This document shows, one piece after another, positions 19,290 to 28,168 of a stretch of DNA of 64,000 nucleotides. Made by a program: the position numbers and the translations under genes. The stretch's first letter is position 1; each line of letters opens with the position of its first letter. Origin of the DNA: Thiobaca trueperi (GTDB taxonomy: Bacteria > Pseudomonadota > Gammaproteobacteria > Chromatiales > Chromatiaceae); the NCBI RefSeq assembly GCF_004342175.1, contig NZ_SMAO01000003.1, positions 434,001-498,000 of the forward strand, written 5' to 3'. The notes beneath the pieces were generated by a model. It was not told the origin of the DNA, ran no database searches, and was given only the letters and a program-made list of their open reading frames with translations.

Positions 19290-22200
19290 ATGGTAGGCAT
19301 GAAGCACAGAACGCTGGAGCAGTCAGATGCGCCAGAGGCCACGTCGGAATCGATACCCGCATCCTTGGATGTCGAGCCGGAGCCATTGCCTGATCGGTCT
19401 TTCCCGATTGTTGGTATCGGTGCTTCGGCGGGCGGACTGGCGGCCTTCGAGGCGTTTTTCTCGGCCATTCCGGCTGACATCGAAACCGGCATGGCCTTCG
19501 TGCTGGTGCAGCATCTCGCGCCCGATCACAAGAGCATCCTCACCGAACTGGTCAGACGCTATACCCGCATGCAGGTGCATGAGGTCGAGGATGGCATGGT
19601 GGTGCAGCCCGATTGCGCCTACATCATTCCGCCCAAGCTCGACATGGCCCTCTACAACGGCGCCCTGCGTCTGCTGGAACCCTCGGCACCGCGCGGTCTG
19701 CGGCTGCCGATCGATTTCTTTTTCCGCTCGCTGGCGCAGGATCAGCACGAACGGGCGATCTGTGTCGTGCTCTCCGGCACCGGCAGCGACGGCACCCTGG
19801 GCGCAAGGGCGATCAAGGGAGAAGGCGGACTGGTCATGGCGCAGGCACCCAAGACCGCCGCCTATGACGGCATGCCGAACAGCGTCATCGCCACCGGGCT
19901 GACCGATTTCGTGCTGCCGCCGGCGGAGATGCCGGAGCAGCTCATGAACTATGTCACGCATGCCTTTGGCATGGGTCGGCATGCGGCCATGCCCTCAGCC
20001 CCCAAGGTCGAGAATGCGCTGACCAGGATCTGTATCCTGCTGCGCGACCAGACCACGCACGACTTTTCACAATATAAACAGAGCACCCTGATCCGGCGGA
20101 TCGAGCGGCGCATGGCGCTGCATCAGATCGAGCGGCAGGGGGACTATGTCCACTATCTGCAACAGACTCCGGAAGAGATCGAGGCGCTGTTTCGCGACCT
20201 GCTGATCGGCGTCACCAGTTTTTTCCGCGATCCCGACGCCTTCGCGGTGCTGGAGCAGGACGTCATCCCGCGTCTTTTCATCGCCAGGCCAAGAGAGGCG
20301 ACGGTGCGGATCTGGGTCTGCGGCTGTTCCACCGGCGAGGAGTCCTATTCCATCGCCATCCTCGTCAAGGAACATCTGGACACCCTGAAACATCCGTTCA
20401 AGGTGCAGATCTTTGCCAGCGATGTCGATGCGCGGGCGATCGGACAGGCACGGGCAGGCGTCTATCCGGCCAATATCGCCGCCGATGTCTCGCCCGCACG
20501 TCTGGCCCGTTTTTTCGTTCAGGATACGGCGGACGGGAGCTACCGCATTCATAAAAGCATCCGCGATCTGCTGGTGTTCTCCGAGCATGACCTGATCCAG
20601 GCGCCGCCATTCTCACGCATCGACCTCATCAGTTGCCGCAATCTGCTTATCTATCTCAATGGCGACTTGCAGAAACGGCTGATCCCGCTGTTCCACTATG
20701 CACTGAATCCGAGCGGCATCCTCTTTCTGGGCAACTCGGAGACAGTGGGCGAATTGATCAATCTGTTCACGCCCTTGAATCGAAAATGGAAGATCTATGT
20801 CCGTCAGGATCAGTTGACCAGCGCCCCCTTGCAGGCACTCGGCGGCGCGCTGCGCTCAACACGGACGAGCATCGCCAATCTGCCGATGCCAGCGACCACC
20901 GAGCGGTACGCGAGCCGGATCGATCTGCGTGCGCTGACCGAGCAGGCGCTGCTGCATCATTTCAATCCGGTCGGCATCCTCGCCAACAGTCGCGGCGAGA
21001 TTCTTCATATCTACGGGCGCACCGGACTTTACCTGGAGCCAGCGCCGGGAGATGCGGCGCTCAATCTCTTTTCGATGGCGCGCGAGGGTCTGCGCCGGGC
21101 GGTCACCGCCGCGCTGCATCGGGTGGTGACGAGCAAGGGCGTGGTGCGGCTGCCGGGGCTGCGGGTCAAGACCAACGGCGATTTCACCAGCGTCAACCTG
21201 ACCGTGCATACCGTGCAGGGCGCTGGCGACGCCGCAGCGGATCTCTATGTCGTGGTGCTGGAAGCGGTGCAGCCATTGGTGCCGGAGGCTCTGAGTCCGG
21301 CCCGGCCTGCCGACGGCGAGGCCCCCCCGCCAACCGAGTTCGAGGTGCGGATCACCGAGCTTGAACAGGAGTTGCGCGCCAAGGAGGAATATCTCCAGAC
21401 CACCCTGGAAGAGATGGAAACCGCCAACGAAGAGCTGAAATCGACCAACGAGGAGATGCAGTCGGTCAACGAGGAACTGCAATCCACCAACGAGGAACTG
21501 GAGACCTCCAAGGAAGAACTGCAATCGGTCAACGAGGAACTGGCCACGGTCAACGTCGAACTCCAGACCAAGGTCGCCGACCTCTACCGCGCCAACAACG
21601 ACATGAACAATCTGCTGGCCGGAACCGGTGTCGCCACCCTGTTCGTCGATCACCAGTTGCGGATCACCCGCTTCACCCCTGCCGCGACCCAGTTGATCAA
21701 ACTCATCCAGACCGACATCGGGCGCTCGGTGGGCGACATCGTCTCCAATCTGGTGGATCAGGATTTGCTGGCGAGCGTACAGCGGGTGCTGGAGAGCCTG
21801 ATTCCCGTGGAGCAGGAGGTTCAGACCCGTGAGGGTCAGTGGTTCCTGATGCGCATCGGGCCTTACCGCACCCTGGACAATGTCATTGAAGGCGCAGTGA
21901 TTTCATTCATCGACATCTCTGCACGCAAGCAGATGGAAGACGATCTGCGCGCGGCGCAGGTGCTCGCCGAAGGCATCGTGGATGCCGTGCGCGAACCGCT
22001 GGTGGTGCTGGATCAGGCGCTGTGCGTGGTTTCGGCCAACCGCGCCTTTCAGCATCACTTCTGCCTGTCCGGGCAGATGATCGAGGGTCGTCCGCTGCTC
22101 GAACTCAACGGGGGGCGGTGGGACATCCCGGCCCTGCGCGAATTACTTGCGTCCATCCAGGCCAGCGGTGACAACTTCGATGATTTCGAGATCGCCCACG

Positions 22201-22346
22201 TTTTTCCGCAGCTCGGGCCGCGCACCATGCTGCTGAATGCCCGCCGTCTCGATCCGGGAGCCGGCAAACCCGGCGTCATTCTACTCGTGATCGACGACAT
22301 CACCGCCCGGCCCCGCCGGTCGGCGCCTGCGGGGGATGAGGCATGA
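19290..22346 (+). CDS. CheB-CheR fusion with coiled coil and C-terminal PAS domains
   Basis: The 1018-residue protein starts with a CheB methylesterase domain (~35-225) containing GIGASAGG, QHLAPDHKS and SGTGSDGT (Ser-His-Asp site). A CheR methyltransferase domain (~235-500) follows, with the AdoMet loop WVCGCSTGEESYSIA. Residues ~685-770 form a regular coiled coil of repeated NEEL/SxNEE units (ELKSTNEEMQSVNEEL and similar), then two PAS-like domains. No N-terminal receiver and no C-terminal kinase are present. The next gene, a hybrid histidine kinase, overlaps by four bases, so the two are probably co-translated as a signalling module outside a classical chemotaxis cluster. No receptor gene lies nearby. 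Confidence 0.9.
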   Translation: MVGMKHRTLEQSDAPEATSESIPASLDVEPEPLPDRSFPIVGIGASAGGLAAFEAFFSAIPADIETGMAFVLVQHLAPDHKSILTELVRRYTRMQVHEVEDGMVVQPDCAYIIPPKLDMALYNGALRLLEPSAPRGLRLPIDFFFRSLAQDQHERAICVVLSGTGSDGTLGARAIKGEGGLVMAQAPKTAAYDGMPNSVIATGLTDFVLPPAEMPEQLMNYVTHAFGMGRHAAMPSAPKVENALTRICILLRDQTTHDFSQYKQSTLIRRIERRMALHQIERQGDYVHYLQQTPEEIEALFRDLLIGVTSFFRDPDAFAVLEQDVIPRLFIARPREATVRIWVCGCSTGEESYSIAILVKEHLDTLKHPFKVQIFASDVDARAIGQARAGVYPANIAADVSPARLARFFVQDTADGSYRIHKSIRDLLVFSEHDLIQAPPFSRIDLISCRNLLIYLNGDLQKRLIPLFHYALNPSGILFLGNSETVGELINLFTPLNRKWKIYVRQDQLTSAPLQALGGALRSTRTSIANLPMPATTERYASRIDLRALTEQALLHHFNPVGILANSRGEILHIYGRTGLYLEPAPGDAALNLFSMAREGLRRAVTAALHRVVTSKGVVRLPGLRVKTNGDFTSVNLTVHTVQGAGDAAADLYVVVLEAVQPLVPEALSPARPADGEAPPPTEFEVRITELEQELRAKEEYLQTTLEEMETANEELKSTNEEMQSVNEELQSTNEELETSKEELQSVNEELATVNVELQTKVADLYRANNDMNNLLAGTGVATLFVDHQLRITRFTPAATQLIKLIQTDIGRSVGDIVSNLVDQDLLASVQRVLESLIPVEQEVQTREGQWFLMRIGPYRTLDNVIEGAVISFIDISARKQMEDDLRAAQVLAEGIVDAVREPLVVLDQALCVVSANRAFQHHFCLSGQMIEGRPLLELNGGRWDIPALRELLASIQASGDNFDDFEIAHVFPQLGPRTMLLNARRLDPGAGKPGVILLVIDDITARPRRSAPAGDEA

Positions 22347-24070
22347 GCAGCGAGCGGAGAACTCAGCCTGATGCCGTTGCGCCGCTGGCGCATGCCGAAA
22401 CCGAGTCCAGTCAGTCGCTGCGCCGACTGGCGGAAGACCGTCTGTCGCATCCGGATCGCCGCGAGCGGCTGGACTTGACCCCCGATGAGGCGGCTCAACT
22501 GCTGCAAGAGCTGCGTGTCCATCAGGTCGAACTGGAGATGCAGAACGAGTCGCTGCGCGACACCCAGGAGGCACTGGAACGTTCGCGGGCGCGTTATTTC
22601 GATCTCTATGAACTCGCCCCGGTGGGCTATGTCACCCTCGCCGAAGCGGGACTGATCGAAGAGGCGAATCTCGCCGCCGCGCTGCTCCTGGAGACGCCGC
22701 GCGGACTGCTGATCGGTCAGACCCTGACCCGCTTCATCCTTCCCGAGGATCAGGACGTTTTTTACCGCAGCCGCCTGTGTCTCTTCACCACCGGGGAGCA
22801 GCAGGCGTGCGAGCTGCGTCTGCGGCGGACGGGCGGCGCCTCGCTCTGGGTACAACTGCAACTGACCCAGGGCATGGATTCGATGGCCGAAGCCCGTCAG
22901 GCGCGCATCACCCTGAGCGACATCGACGCGCGCAAACAGGCCGAGTCGGTGCTGCACGAGGAGGAGCAGCGCAAGGACCAGTTTCTCGCCATGCTCGGAC
23001 ATGAGCTGCGCAATCCGCTCGCGCCGATTTTGCATGTCGCCGAGAGTCTGCGGCTCGCGCCGTCGCGCGACCCGCAACACATCCGCCAGGCATCGGAGAT
23101 CCTCACGCGCCAGGTCGGTCATCTCACCCGACTGGTGGACGATCTGCTCGATGTCGCCCGCATCGGTCGCGGTGTCATGCACCTCGCCAAAGCCGCGTGC
23201 GACCTGCGCGAGGCGGCGGAAAGCGCCGCCGAGCAGGTGCGCCCGCTTCTGGCGCAACACGGGCAACGCCTGGAGATGGCGCTCCCCGATACGCCCGTGA
23301 TGCTGGAAGGCGATCCCGTGCGTCTTGCTCAGGTCATCGCCAATCTGCTGCGCAATGCCAGCCAGTTCAGCGAAGCCGAGACGCCGGTCTCCCTCACGCT
23401 GGAGGTGCAGGACGGCGTCGCGGTGCTGCGGGTGCGCGACCGGGGGATCGGTCTGCCTCAGCCACTGTTGCCGCACCTCTTCGGTCCCTTCGCGCGCGGG
23501 GAGATGTCGGAACACGCCCAGGGCGGACTGGGGATGGGGCTGGCGCTGGTCAAGGGTCTGGTGGAACTGCACGGCGGGAGCGTCGAGGCGAGCAGCCCCG
23601 GACCGGGCCAGGGCAGTATCTTTGGCGTGCGTCTGCCGCTGTCGGGCGCAGCCGTCGCCGTCGCTGCTCCCGCGCTCCAGTTGGCGGGGCCGGCGGTTCG
23701 CCAAATCCTGGTGGTCGATGACAACCCGGACGTGGCCGAAGCCTTTGCCCTGCTGCTGGACATCCTGGGTCAGCAGGTCGAGACTGTGGCGGACGGGCCA
23801 GCGGCACTGGACGCGGCGGCACGTCTGCGCCCGGATCTGATCCTGCTCGACCTCGGACTGCCCGGCATGGACGGCTTTGAGGTCGCACGCCGGTTACGCG
23901 CGTCCGGGTGCACGGCGCGGCTGGTTGCCGTCACCGGCTACGGTGAGGAGCATGACCTTGAAGACGGCAAAGCGGCAGACTTCGATGAACAGCTGCTGAA
24001 ACCGCTTGGACAGGACGCCGTCATCGCCATGCTGGCGCGCTGTCCTGTCGGGGTTGTAGGGGCGAATTAA
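22343..24070 (+). CDS. Hybrid histidine kinase (PAS-HisKA-HATPase-receiver)
   Basis: The 575-residue protein has an N-terminal PAS-type region (~60-190) and a HisKA domain with GHELRNPLAPI (phospho-accepting His ~219). A HATPase domain follows (~315-435; GGLGMGLALVKGL), then a C-terminal receiver (~455-565) with VVDDNPD, the phospho-Asp in ILLDLGLPGMDG, and the Lys in QLLKPLG. It overlaps the CheB-CheR gene (ATGA). Residues ~45-140 share ELRVHQ, LEMQN, DLYELAPVGY and FILPEDQD with the downstream diguanylate cyclase, so the two carry a duplicated sensory module. The stop codon lies in a 26-bp perfect palindrome. Confidence 0.9.
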   Translation: MSSERRTQPDAVAPLAHAETESSQSLRRLAEDRLSHPDRRERLDLTPDEAAQLLQELRVHQVELEMQNESLRDTQEALERSRARYFDLYELAPVGYVTLAEAGLIEEANLAAALLLETPRGLLIGQTLTRFILPEDQDVFYRSRLCLFTTGEQQACELRLRRTGGASLWVQLQLTQGMDSMAEARQARITLSDIDARKQAESVLHEEEQRKDQFLAMLGHELRNPLAPILHVAESLRLAPSRDPQHIRQASEILTRQVGHLTRLVDDLLDVARIGRGVMHLAKAACDLREAAESAAEQVRPLLAQHGQRLEMALPDTPVMLEGDPVRLAQVIANLLRNASQFSEAETPVSLTLEVQDGVAVLRVRDRGIGLPQPLLPHLFGPFARGEMSEHAQGGLGMGLALVKGLVELHGGSVEASSPGPGQGSIFGVRLPLSGAAVAVAAPALQLAGPAVRQILVVDDNPDVAEAFALLLDILGQQVETVADGPAALDAAARLRPDLILLDLGLPGMDGFEVARRLRASGCTARLVAVTGYGEEHDLEDGKAADFDEQLLKPLGQDAVIAMLARCPVGVVGAN

Positions 24071-24081
24071 TTCGCCCCTAC
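24056..24081. terminator. 26-bp perfect palindrome spanning the kinase stop codon
   Basis: The sequence GTAGGGGCGAATT is followed at once by its exact reverse complement. The TAA stop at 24068-24070 sits in its centre. It could form a hairpin or cruciform at the 3' end of the kinase gene. There is no T-tract, so a REP-like or mRNA-end role is as likely as intrinsic termination. Confidence 0.55.
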
Positions 24082-24117
24082 TACTGACGGCTATCCATCC
24101 GTTCCCATGGAGGATGC

Positions 24118-25614
24118 ATGATTAACCTGGACGACTCCCGCCATGTGCCAGTCGCTTTTGCGAGTGACCCGGTATCAATGCTAACCCTGCGCCAGCGGGC
24201 GGAGGCGCAGCTCGGGATCCTGGACGTGGACGAGCACGCCATCACCCCCGAGGCGGCCAGGCGACTGGTGCATGAACTGCGCGTGCATCAGATCGAACTG
24301 GAGATGCAGAACGATGAGCTGCGCCGCGTCCAGGATGCACTGGAACTGTCGCTCATGCGCTACTTTGACCTCTATGAGCTGGCCCCGGTGGGCTATCTGA
24401 CCCTCAACCAACTGGGCCTGATCCAGCAGGCCAATCTGGCGGCGGCCAGACTGCTCGAAACCCCGCGCATCCATCTGCTCGACCAGCCTCTGAGCCGTTT
24501 CATCCTTCCCGAAGATCAGGACATTCATTACCGCCATCGTCAGCAGCTCTGGTCCACCAGCGAGCGCCAATCCTACGAAATACGCCTGCGTCAAGCGGAT
24601 GCCGAGCCGGTCTGGGTGCGTCTGGAGACCACGCTCGCGCCGGAAGTGGAGGGCGACCCGTCCGTGTGGCGGGTCAATCTGGTCGATATCAGCGAACGCA
24701 AGCGCAGCGAGCGCGATCTGCTCGACACGCAGGAACGGCTGCGTCTGGTGGCCGAGATCGCCGAACTGACCTTCTGGGAATGGGATCCCCGCACCAATGC
24801 GGTCTTCTTTCCGCCCGAATGGTGGCGGCAAACCGGCTATGCGCTGGGTGAACTCCCACGGTGGCTCGGCGACTGGGCCACCCTGCTGCACCCCGAAGAC
24901 CGCGAGCGGATCCTGGCCTGTCTCGGTGGCTTCGCCGCCGAGGACCATGCCGCGCCTTGCGAGATCCAATATCGGCTGCGCCGCAAGGACGGGATTTACC
25001 GCTGGTTCGCGGCCCGTCTGGAGTCAATCCGGAATGGGGCGGACACCGTGGTGCGTGTGCTGCTGGTGCATCAGGATGTCACCCGGCGCAAGGAATCCGA
25101 GGATCAGGCGGTGCGGCTGGCGCAGCACGATCCGCTGACCGGACTCCCCAGCCGCGCCCTGCTCGATCAACTGGCCAATCACATGCTGGCGAGCGCCCGC
25201 CGCTCGGGCGACCAGTTGGCGATCCTCTTTTTCGATCTGGATCGTTTCAAGCCGATCAACGACACCTACGGGCATGCGGTCGGTGACCGGCTGTTGCAGT
25301 CGGTTGCGCAGCGGCTGCGGGACGCCTTCCGCGCCGAGGATCTGGTTGCGCGGCTGGGTGGCGATGAGTTCGTCGTGGTGCTGGCGCGCATCGGCGACAG
25401 CGACGACGCAGCGCGTGCGGCGCGCACCGCCATCGCGGCGCTGACCCTGCCGCACCGGATCGACAAGTTGGAGCTGACCTGTCTCCCGAGTCTCGGCATC
25501 AGTCTCTTTCCGCAGGACGGCGAGACGGTCGATCAACTGATCCAGCGTTCGGATACCGCCATGTATCACGCCAAGCAGATCAGCCCCGGTCAGTATCAGT
25601 TCGTCACCGATTAA
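24118..25614 (+). CDS. PAS-PAS diguanylate cyclase
   Basis: The 498-residue protein has an N-terminal helical/PAS module (~35-195), a second PAS with PAC segment (~205-330) and a C-terminal GGDEF domain (~335-498). The active-site loop ARLGGDEFVVVL is intact, so c-di-GMP synthesis is expected; an RxxD inhibitory site is not obvious just upstream. The first module is paralogous to that of the kinase encoded just before it. There are no membrane segments, so it should be cytoplasmic. Its TAA stop (25612-25614) lies in the left end of repeat copy B. Confidence 0.9.
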   Translation: MINLDDSRHVPVAFASDPVSMLTLRQRAEAQLGILDVDEHAITPEAARRLVHELRVHQIELEMQNDELRRVQDALELSLMRYFDLYELAPVGYLTLNQLGLIQQANLAAARLLETPRIHLLDQPLSRFILPEDQDIHYRHRQQLWSTSERQSYEIRLRQADAEPVWVRLETTLAPEVEGDPSVWRVNLVDISERKRSERDLLDTQERLRLVAEIAELTFWEWDPRTNAVFFPPEWWRQTGYALGELPRWLGDWATLLHPEDRERILACLGGFAAEDHAAPCEIQYRLRRKDGIYRWFAARLESIRNGADTVVRVLLVHQDVTRRKESEDQAVRLAQHDPLTGLPSRALLDQLANHMLASARRSGDQLAILFFDLDRFKPINDTYGHAVGDRLLQSVAQRLRDAFRAEDLVARLGGDEFVVVLARIGDSDDAARAARTAIAALTLPHRIDKLELTCLPSLGISLFPQDGETVDQLIQRSDTAMYHAKQISPGQYQFVTD

Positions 25615-25697
25615 ACCGTGTCAGCGCGGACGTTCATCAGTCGCCAGCGAGACCTGACCAATGCACAAGCACCGCCTGCCGCACCGGATGCGGTTTA
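25611..25697. repeat. ~87-bp inverted-end repeat, copy B
   Basis: The left end is TTAAACCGTGTCAGC and the right end ACCGGATGCGGTTTA. It exactly fills the space between two convergent genes. TAA at 25612-25614 ends the diguanylate cyclase on plus, and TTA at 25695-25697 is the mgtE stop on minus. Both stops are therefore made by the element ends. Confidence 0.8.
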
Positions 25698-27137
25698 GAG
25701 CAGAAACACCGTCGCCAGTCCCAGGAAGATGAAAAATCCGCCGGAATCGGTCAGTGCGGTAATCAGCACCGAACTGCCGAGCGCCGGATCCCGGCCAAAA
25801 TGCTGACGGATCAGCGGGATCAGCACCCCGGCGGTGGCGGCGAGCAGCAGGTTGAGAATCATGGCGGCGGTCATGACCAGACCCAGCGACGGGCTCAGAT
25901 AGAGCCACCAGGCCAGCAGCCCGACCACGCCGCCCCAGATCAGACCATTGATGAGCGCCACGCCCAGCTCCTTGCCGAGCAGCCGCCACAGCGCGCTCGG
26001 TTCGACCTGACCCATGGCGATGGCGCGCACGATCAGCGTGATGGTCTGATTGCCCGCGTTGCCACCGATGCCGGCGATGATTGGCATCAGCGCAGCCAGC
26101 GCGACCAGCTTTTCGATTGAACCCTCAAACAGCCCTATGACGCGCGAGGCGGCGAAGGCCGTCACCAGATTGATCGCCAGCCAGGCCCAGCGGTTTTTCA
26201 CCGAGCGGATGACCGGCGCGAAGATGTCTTCTTCCTCGCGCAGACCGGCATGACTGAAGATCTCGGCCTCGGACTCTTCGCGGATCTGATCGACCATTTC
26301 GGCTACTGTGATCCGTCCGATCAGGTGCCGCTCCGCATCGATGACCGGCACCGACACCAGATCGTAACGCTCGAACGCCTTGGCCGCGCCGCAGGCGTCA
26401 TCGTTCGGGGCGAAGGTCACGAGCGATCTGGCCTTCATCGCCTCAGAAACAAGCGTCTCCGGCTCGTTGATGAGCAGCGACTCCAACGTCAGGACACCGC
26501 GCAGACGCTCCTCGCGGTCGATGACGAAAAGTTTGTCGGTATGGTCCGGCAGCGCCTCGAAGCGGCGCAGATAGCGCAGCACCACTTCGAGGGTCACGTC
26601 CTCGCGCACCGTCACCATGTCGAAGTCCATCAGGGCGCCGACCGTGCCCTCGGGATAGGACATGGCGGCGCGCACCTGCTCCTGTTCCTCCTGATCGAGC
26701 GAGTCGATGACCTCCTGCATCACCTCCGGCGGCAGATCGGGCGCCAGATCGGCCAGTTCGTCGGCATCCAGGGTCTCCACAGCGGCCCTGATCTCGTCCG
26801 GGTCCATGGTCTCGATGAGGGTGGCGCGGACGGCGTCCGAGACCTCCAGCAGGATGTCACCGTCCTTCTCGGCGCGCACCAGATCCCAGACATAGCGGCG
26901 TTCAGTGAGCGGCAGGGCTTCGAGAATGTGGGCAATGTCGGCGGGATGCAGTTGATCGAGCTTGCGCCGCAGCCGCGCCAGATTCTGCTTGTGGGTGATG
27001 GATTCAACCAGCTTCTGATGCGGCATGCGCTGGCGGTGGACGAGATCCTCGACCAGTTGCTGACGCGACAGCAACTCTTTCACATCGCGTAAATGGCGGT
27101 GAAGAGCATCCGGGTCGCGCGGCTTTTGCTCGGTCAT
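25695..27137 (-). CDS. mgtE: MgtE-family magnesium transporter
   Basis: The 480-residue protein has the cytoplasmic MgtE_N helical domain (~35-155), a pair of CBS domains (~165-285), and five C-terminal membrane helices (~315-480) including the conserved GNAGNQTITLIVRAIAMG. MgtE is a Mg2+-gated inner-membrane channel whose N and CBS domains close the pore when internal Mg2+ is high. The start ATG at 27137 gives an N-terminus of typical length. Its stop codon is supplied by repeat copy B. Confidence 0.93.
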   Translation of the reverse strand: MTEQKPRDPDALHRHLRDVKELLSRQQLVEDLVHRQRMPHQKLVESITHKQNLARLRRKLDQLHPADIAHILEALPLTERRYVWDLVRAEKDGDILLEVSDAVRATLIETMDPDEIRAAVETLDADELADLAPDLPPEVMQEVIDSLDQEEQEQVRAAMSYPEGTVGALMDFDMVTVREDVTLEVVLRYLRRFEALPDHTDKLFVIDREERLRGVLTLESLLINEPETLVSEAMKARSLVTFAPNDDACGAAKAFERYDLVSVPVIDAERHLIGRITVAEMVDQIREESEAEIFSHAGLREEEDIFAPVIRSVKNRWAWLAINLVTAFAASRVIGLFEGSIEKLVALAALMPIIAGIGGNAGNQTITLIVRAIAMGQVEPSALWRLLGKELGVALINGLIWGGVVGLLAWWLYLSPSLGLVMTAAMILNLLLAATAGVLIPLIRQHFGRDPALGSSVLITALTDSGGFFIFLGLATVFLL

Positions 27138-27199
27138 AAGGATGTCGCCTGAGAGGTTGCGTTACGGTTTAAGGTCGTTCGTACCGGTTAAATTTTACC

Positions 27200-27283
27200 T
27201 GAACGGCGTCTCACCGAAGGTTGTTGGTCGCCATCAGACCAGCTTTCACTCGAAACAGCATGGGTCACTCGGGACGCCGTTCA
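27200..27283. repeat. 84-bp element with 11-bp inverted ends
   Basis: The arms TGAACGGCGTC (27200-27210) and GACGCCGTTCA (27273-27283) are exact inverted repeats separated by 62 bases. The last three bases (TCA on plus) are the TGA stop of the gspB-like gene. Size and position at a stop codon resemble the ~87-bp family, but the end sequence differs. This is a single copy in the window, so its identity as a repeat is tentative. Confidence 0.4.
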
Positions 27284-28168
27284 GCGCGGCACAAAGAACG
27301 GGTTGCCGAGATAACTCAGGACCGCGCCATCGAGCAGGATGCGCTCGACCCGCAGCCCCTCACGGGTTTCCTCGCCCTCCCGGTATTTCAGCGTGTTGAT
27401 CACGACAAAGCGTTTCGCGGTGTCGGGATCATAGACATGCACGGTCATCAGATAGCCCGGAAGCTGTGCCTGCTGCGCGGCGGTCAGGCGCAGCCGGGTG
27501 AGATCGCCGCTGAGTCTGGCCGGCTGACGTTTGGACGCTGGCGGCGGCACGCCCTGCTCGCGCCGCACCTGCTGTTTGAAGGCTTCGATGTCGTCGATCA
27601 GATCGCTTGGAATGGGGGTGCGTTCAGGCGGCGCAATGGGTGCCGGCTTGGCGGCGGCACTGTCACCCTGCTCGGCTGCCAACTGGCGTTGCAGTTCAAG
27701 CTCCAGTTGCGGGTCCGCCAGGGCATCCCGTGCCGGATCGAAGTTCGGGTTGGGATAGGGCAGATCGTCATCCATTATGACGCCTTCGCCGCGATCAGAC
27801 CCCGGCAGGGTCGGGGCCGGGCTGACGCGGGGCGAGCGTTTGGGTGGCGGCGCTTCGACCAGCGGCTCGGCTGGTGCTGACCAGGAGGGATCGAGCGGTG
27901 CCGGTGCCGTGCCGCGCGGATCGGTCTGCTGTGGCAGAACCGGGGCCGGTGGCGCTGAAACGACGACTGGCGCCGTCGGCCCGCGCAGCGCGGCATAGAG
28001 TGCAATGACCACCGCCAATGCCGCCAGACCGACGGCAAGCAGTCCCCAATGATTGGTCGGAATCGGCTCCTTGTCCTCACTGAAGATGCCCGTGGTGTCC
28101 AGGGTCGGCACCTGACCGAGCTCGCGCTCCTGCTGCGATTTTTTCAATGCCTCCAGGATATAACTCAT
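27281..28168 (-). CDS. gspB: GspB/ExeB-like general secretion accessory protein
   Basis: The 295-residue protein begins MSYILEALKKSQQERELG, typical of GspB proteins. It has one membrane helix (~40-60), a long Pro/Ala-rich periplasmic linker, and a conserved C-terminal domain (LTAAQQAQLPGYLMTVHVY to YLGNPFFVPR). GspB works with the ATPase GspA/ExeA to place the type II secretin through the peptidoglycan. It overlaps the upstream exeA-like gene by four bases. No other gsp genes are in the window. Its stop lies in the right arm of the 84-bp inverted element. Confidence 0.85.
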   Translation of the reverse strand: MSYILEALKKSQQERELGQVPTLDTTGIFSEDKEPIPTNHWGLLAVGLAALAVVIALYAALRGPTAPVVVSAPPAPVLPQQTDPRGTAPAPLDPSWSAPAEPLVEAPPPKRSPRVSPAPTLPGSDRGEGVIMDDDLPYPNPNFDPARDALADPQLELELQRQLAAEQGDSAAAKPAPIAPPERTPIPSDLIDDIEAFKQQVRREQGVPPPASKRQPARLSGDLTRLRLTAAQQAQLPGYLMTVHVYDPDTAKRFVVINTLKYREGEETREGLRVERILLDGAVLSYLGNPFFVPR

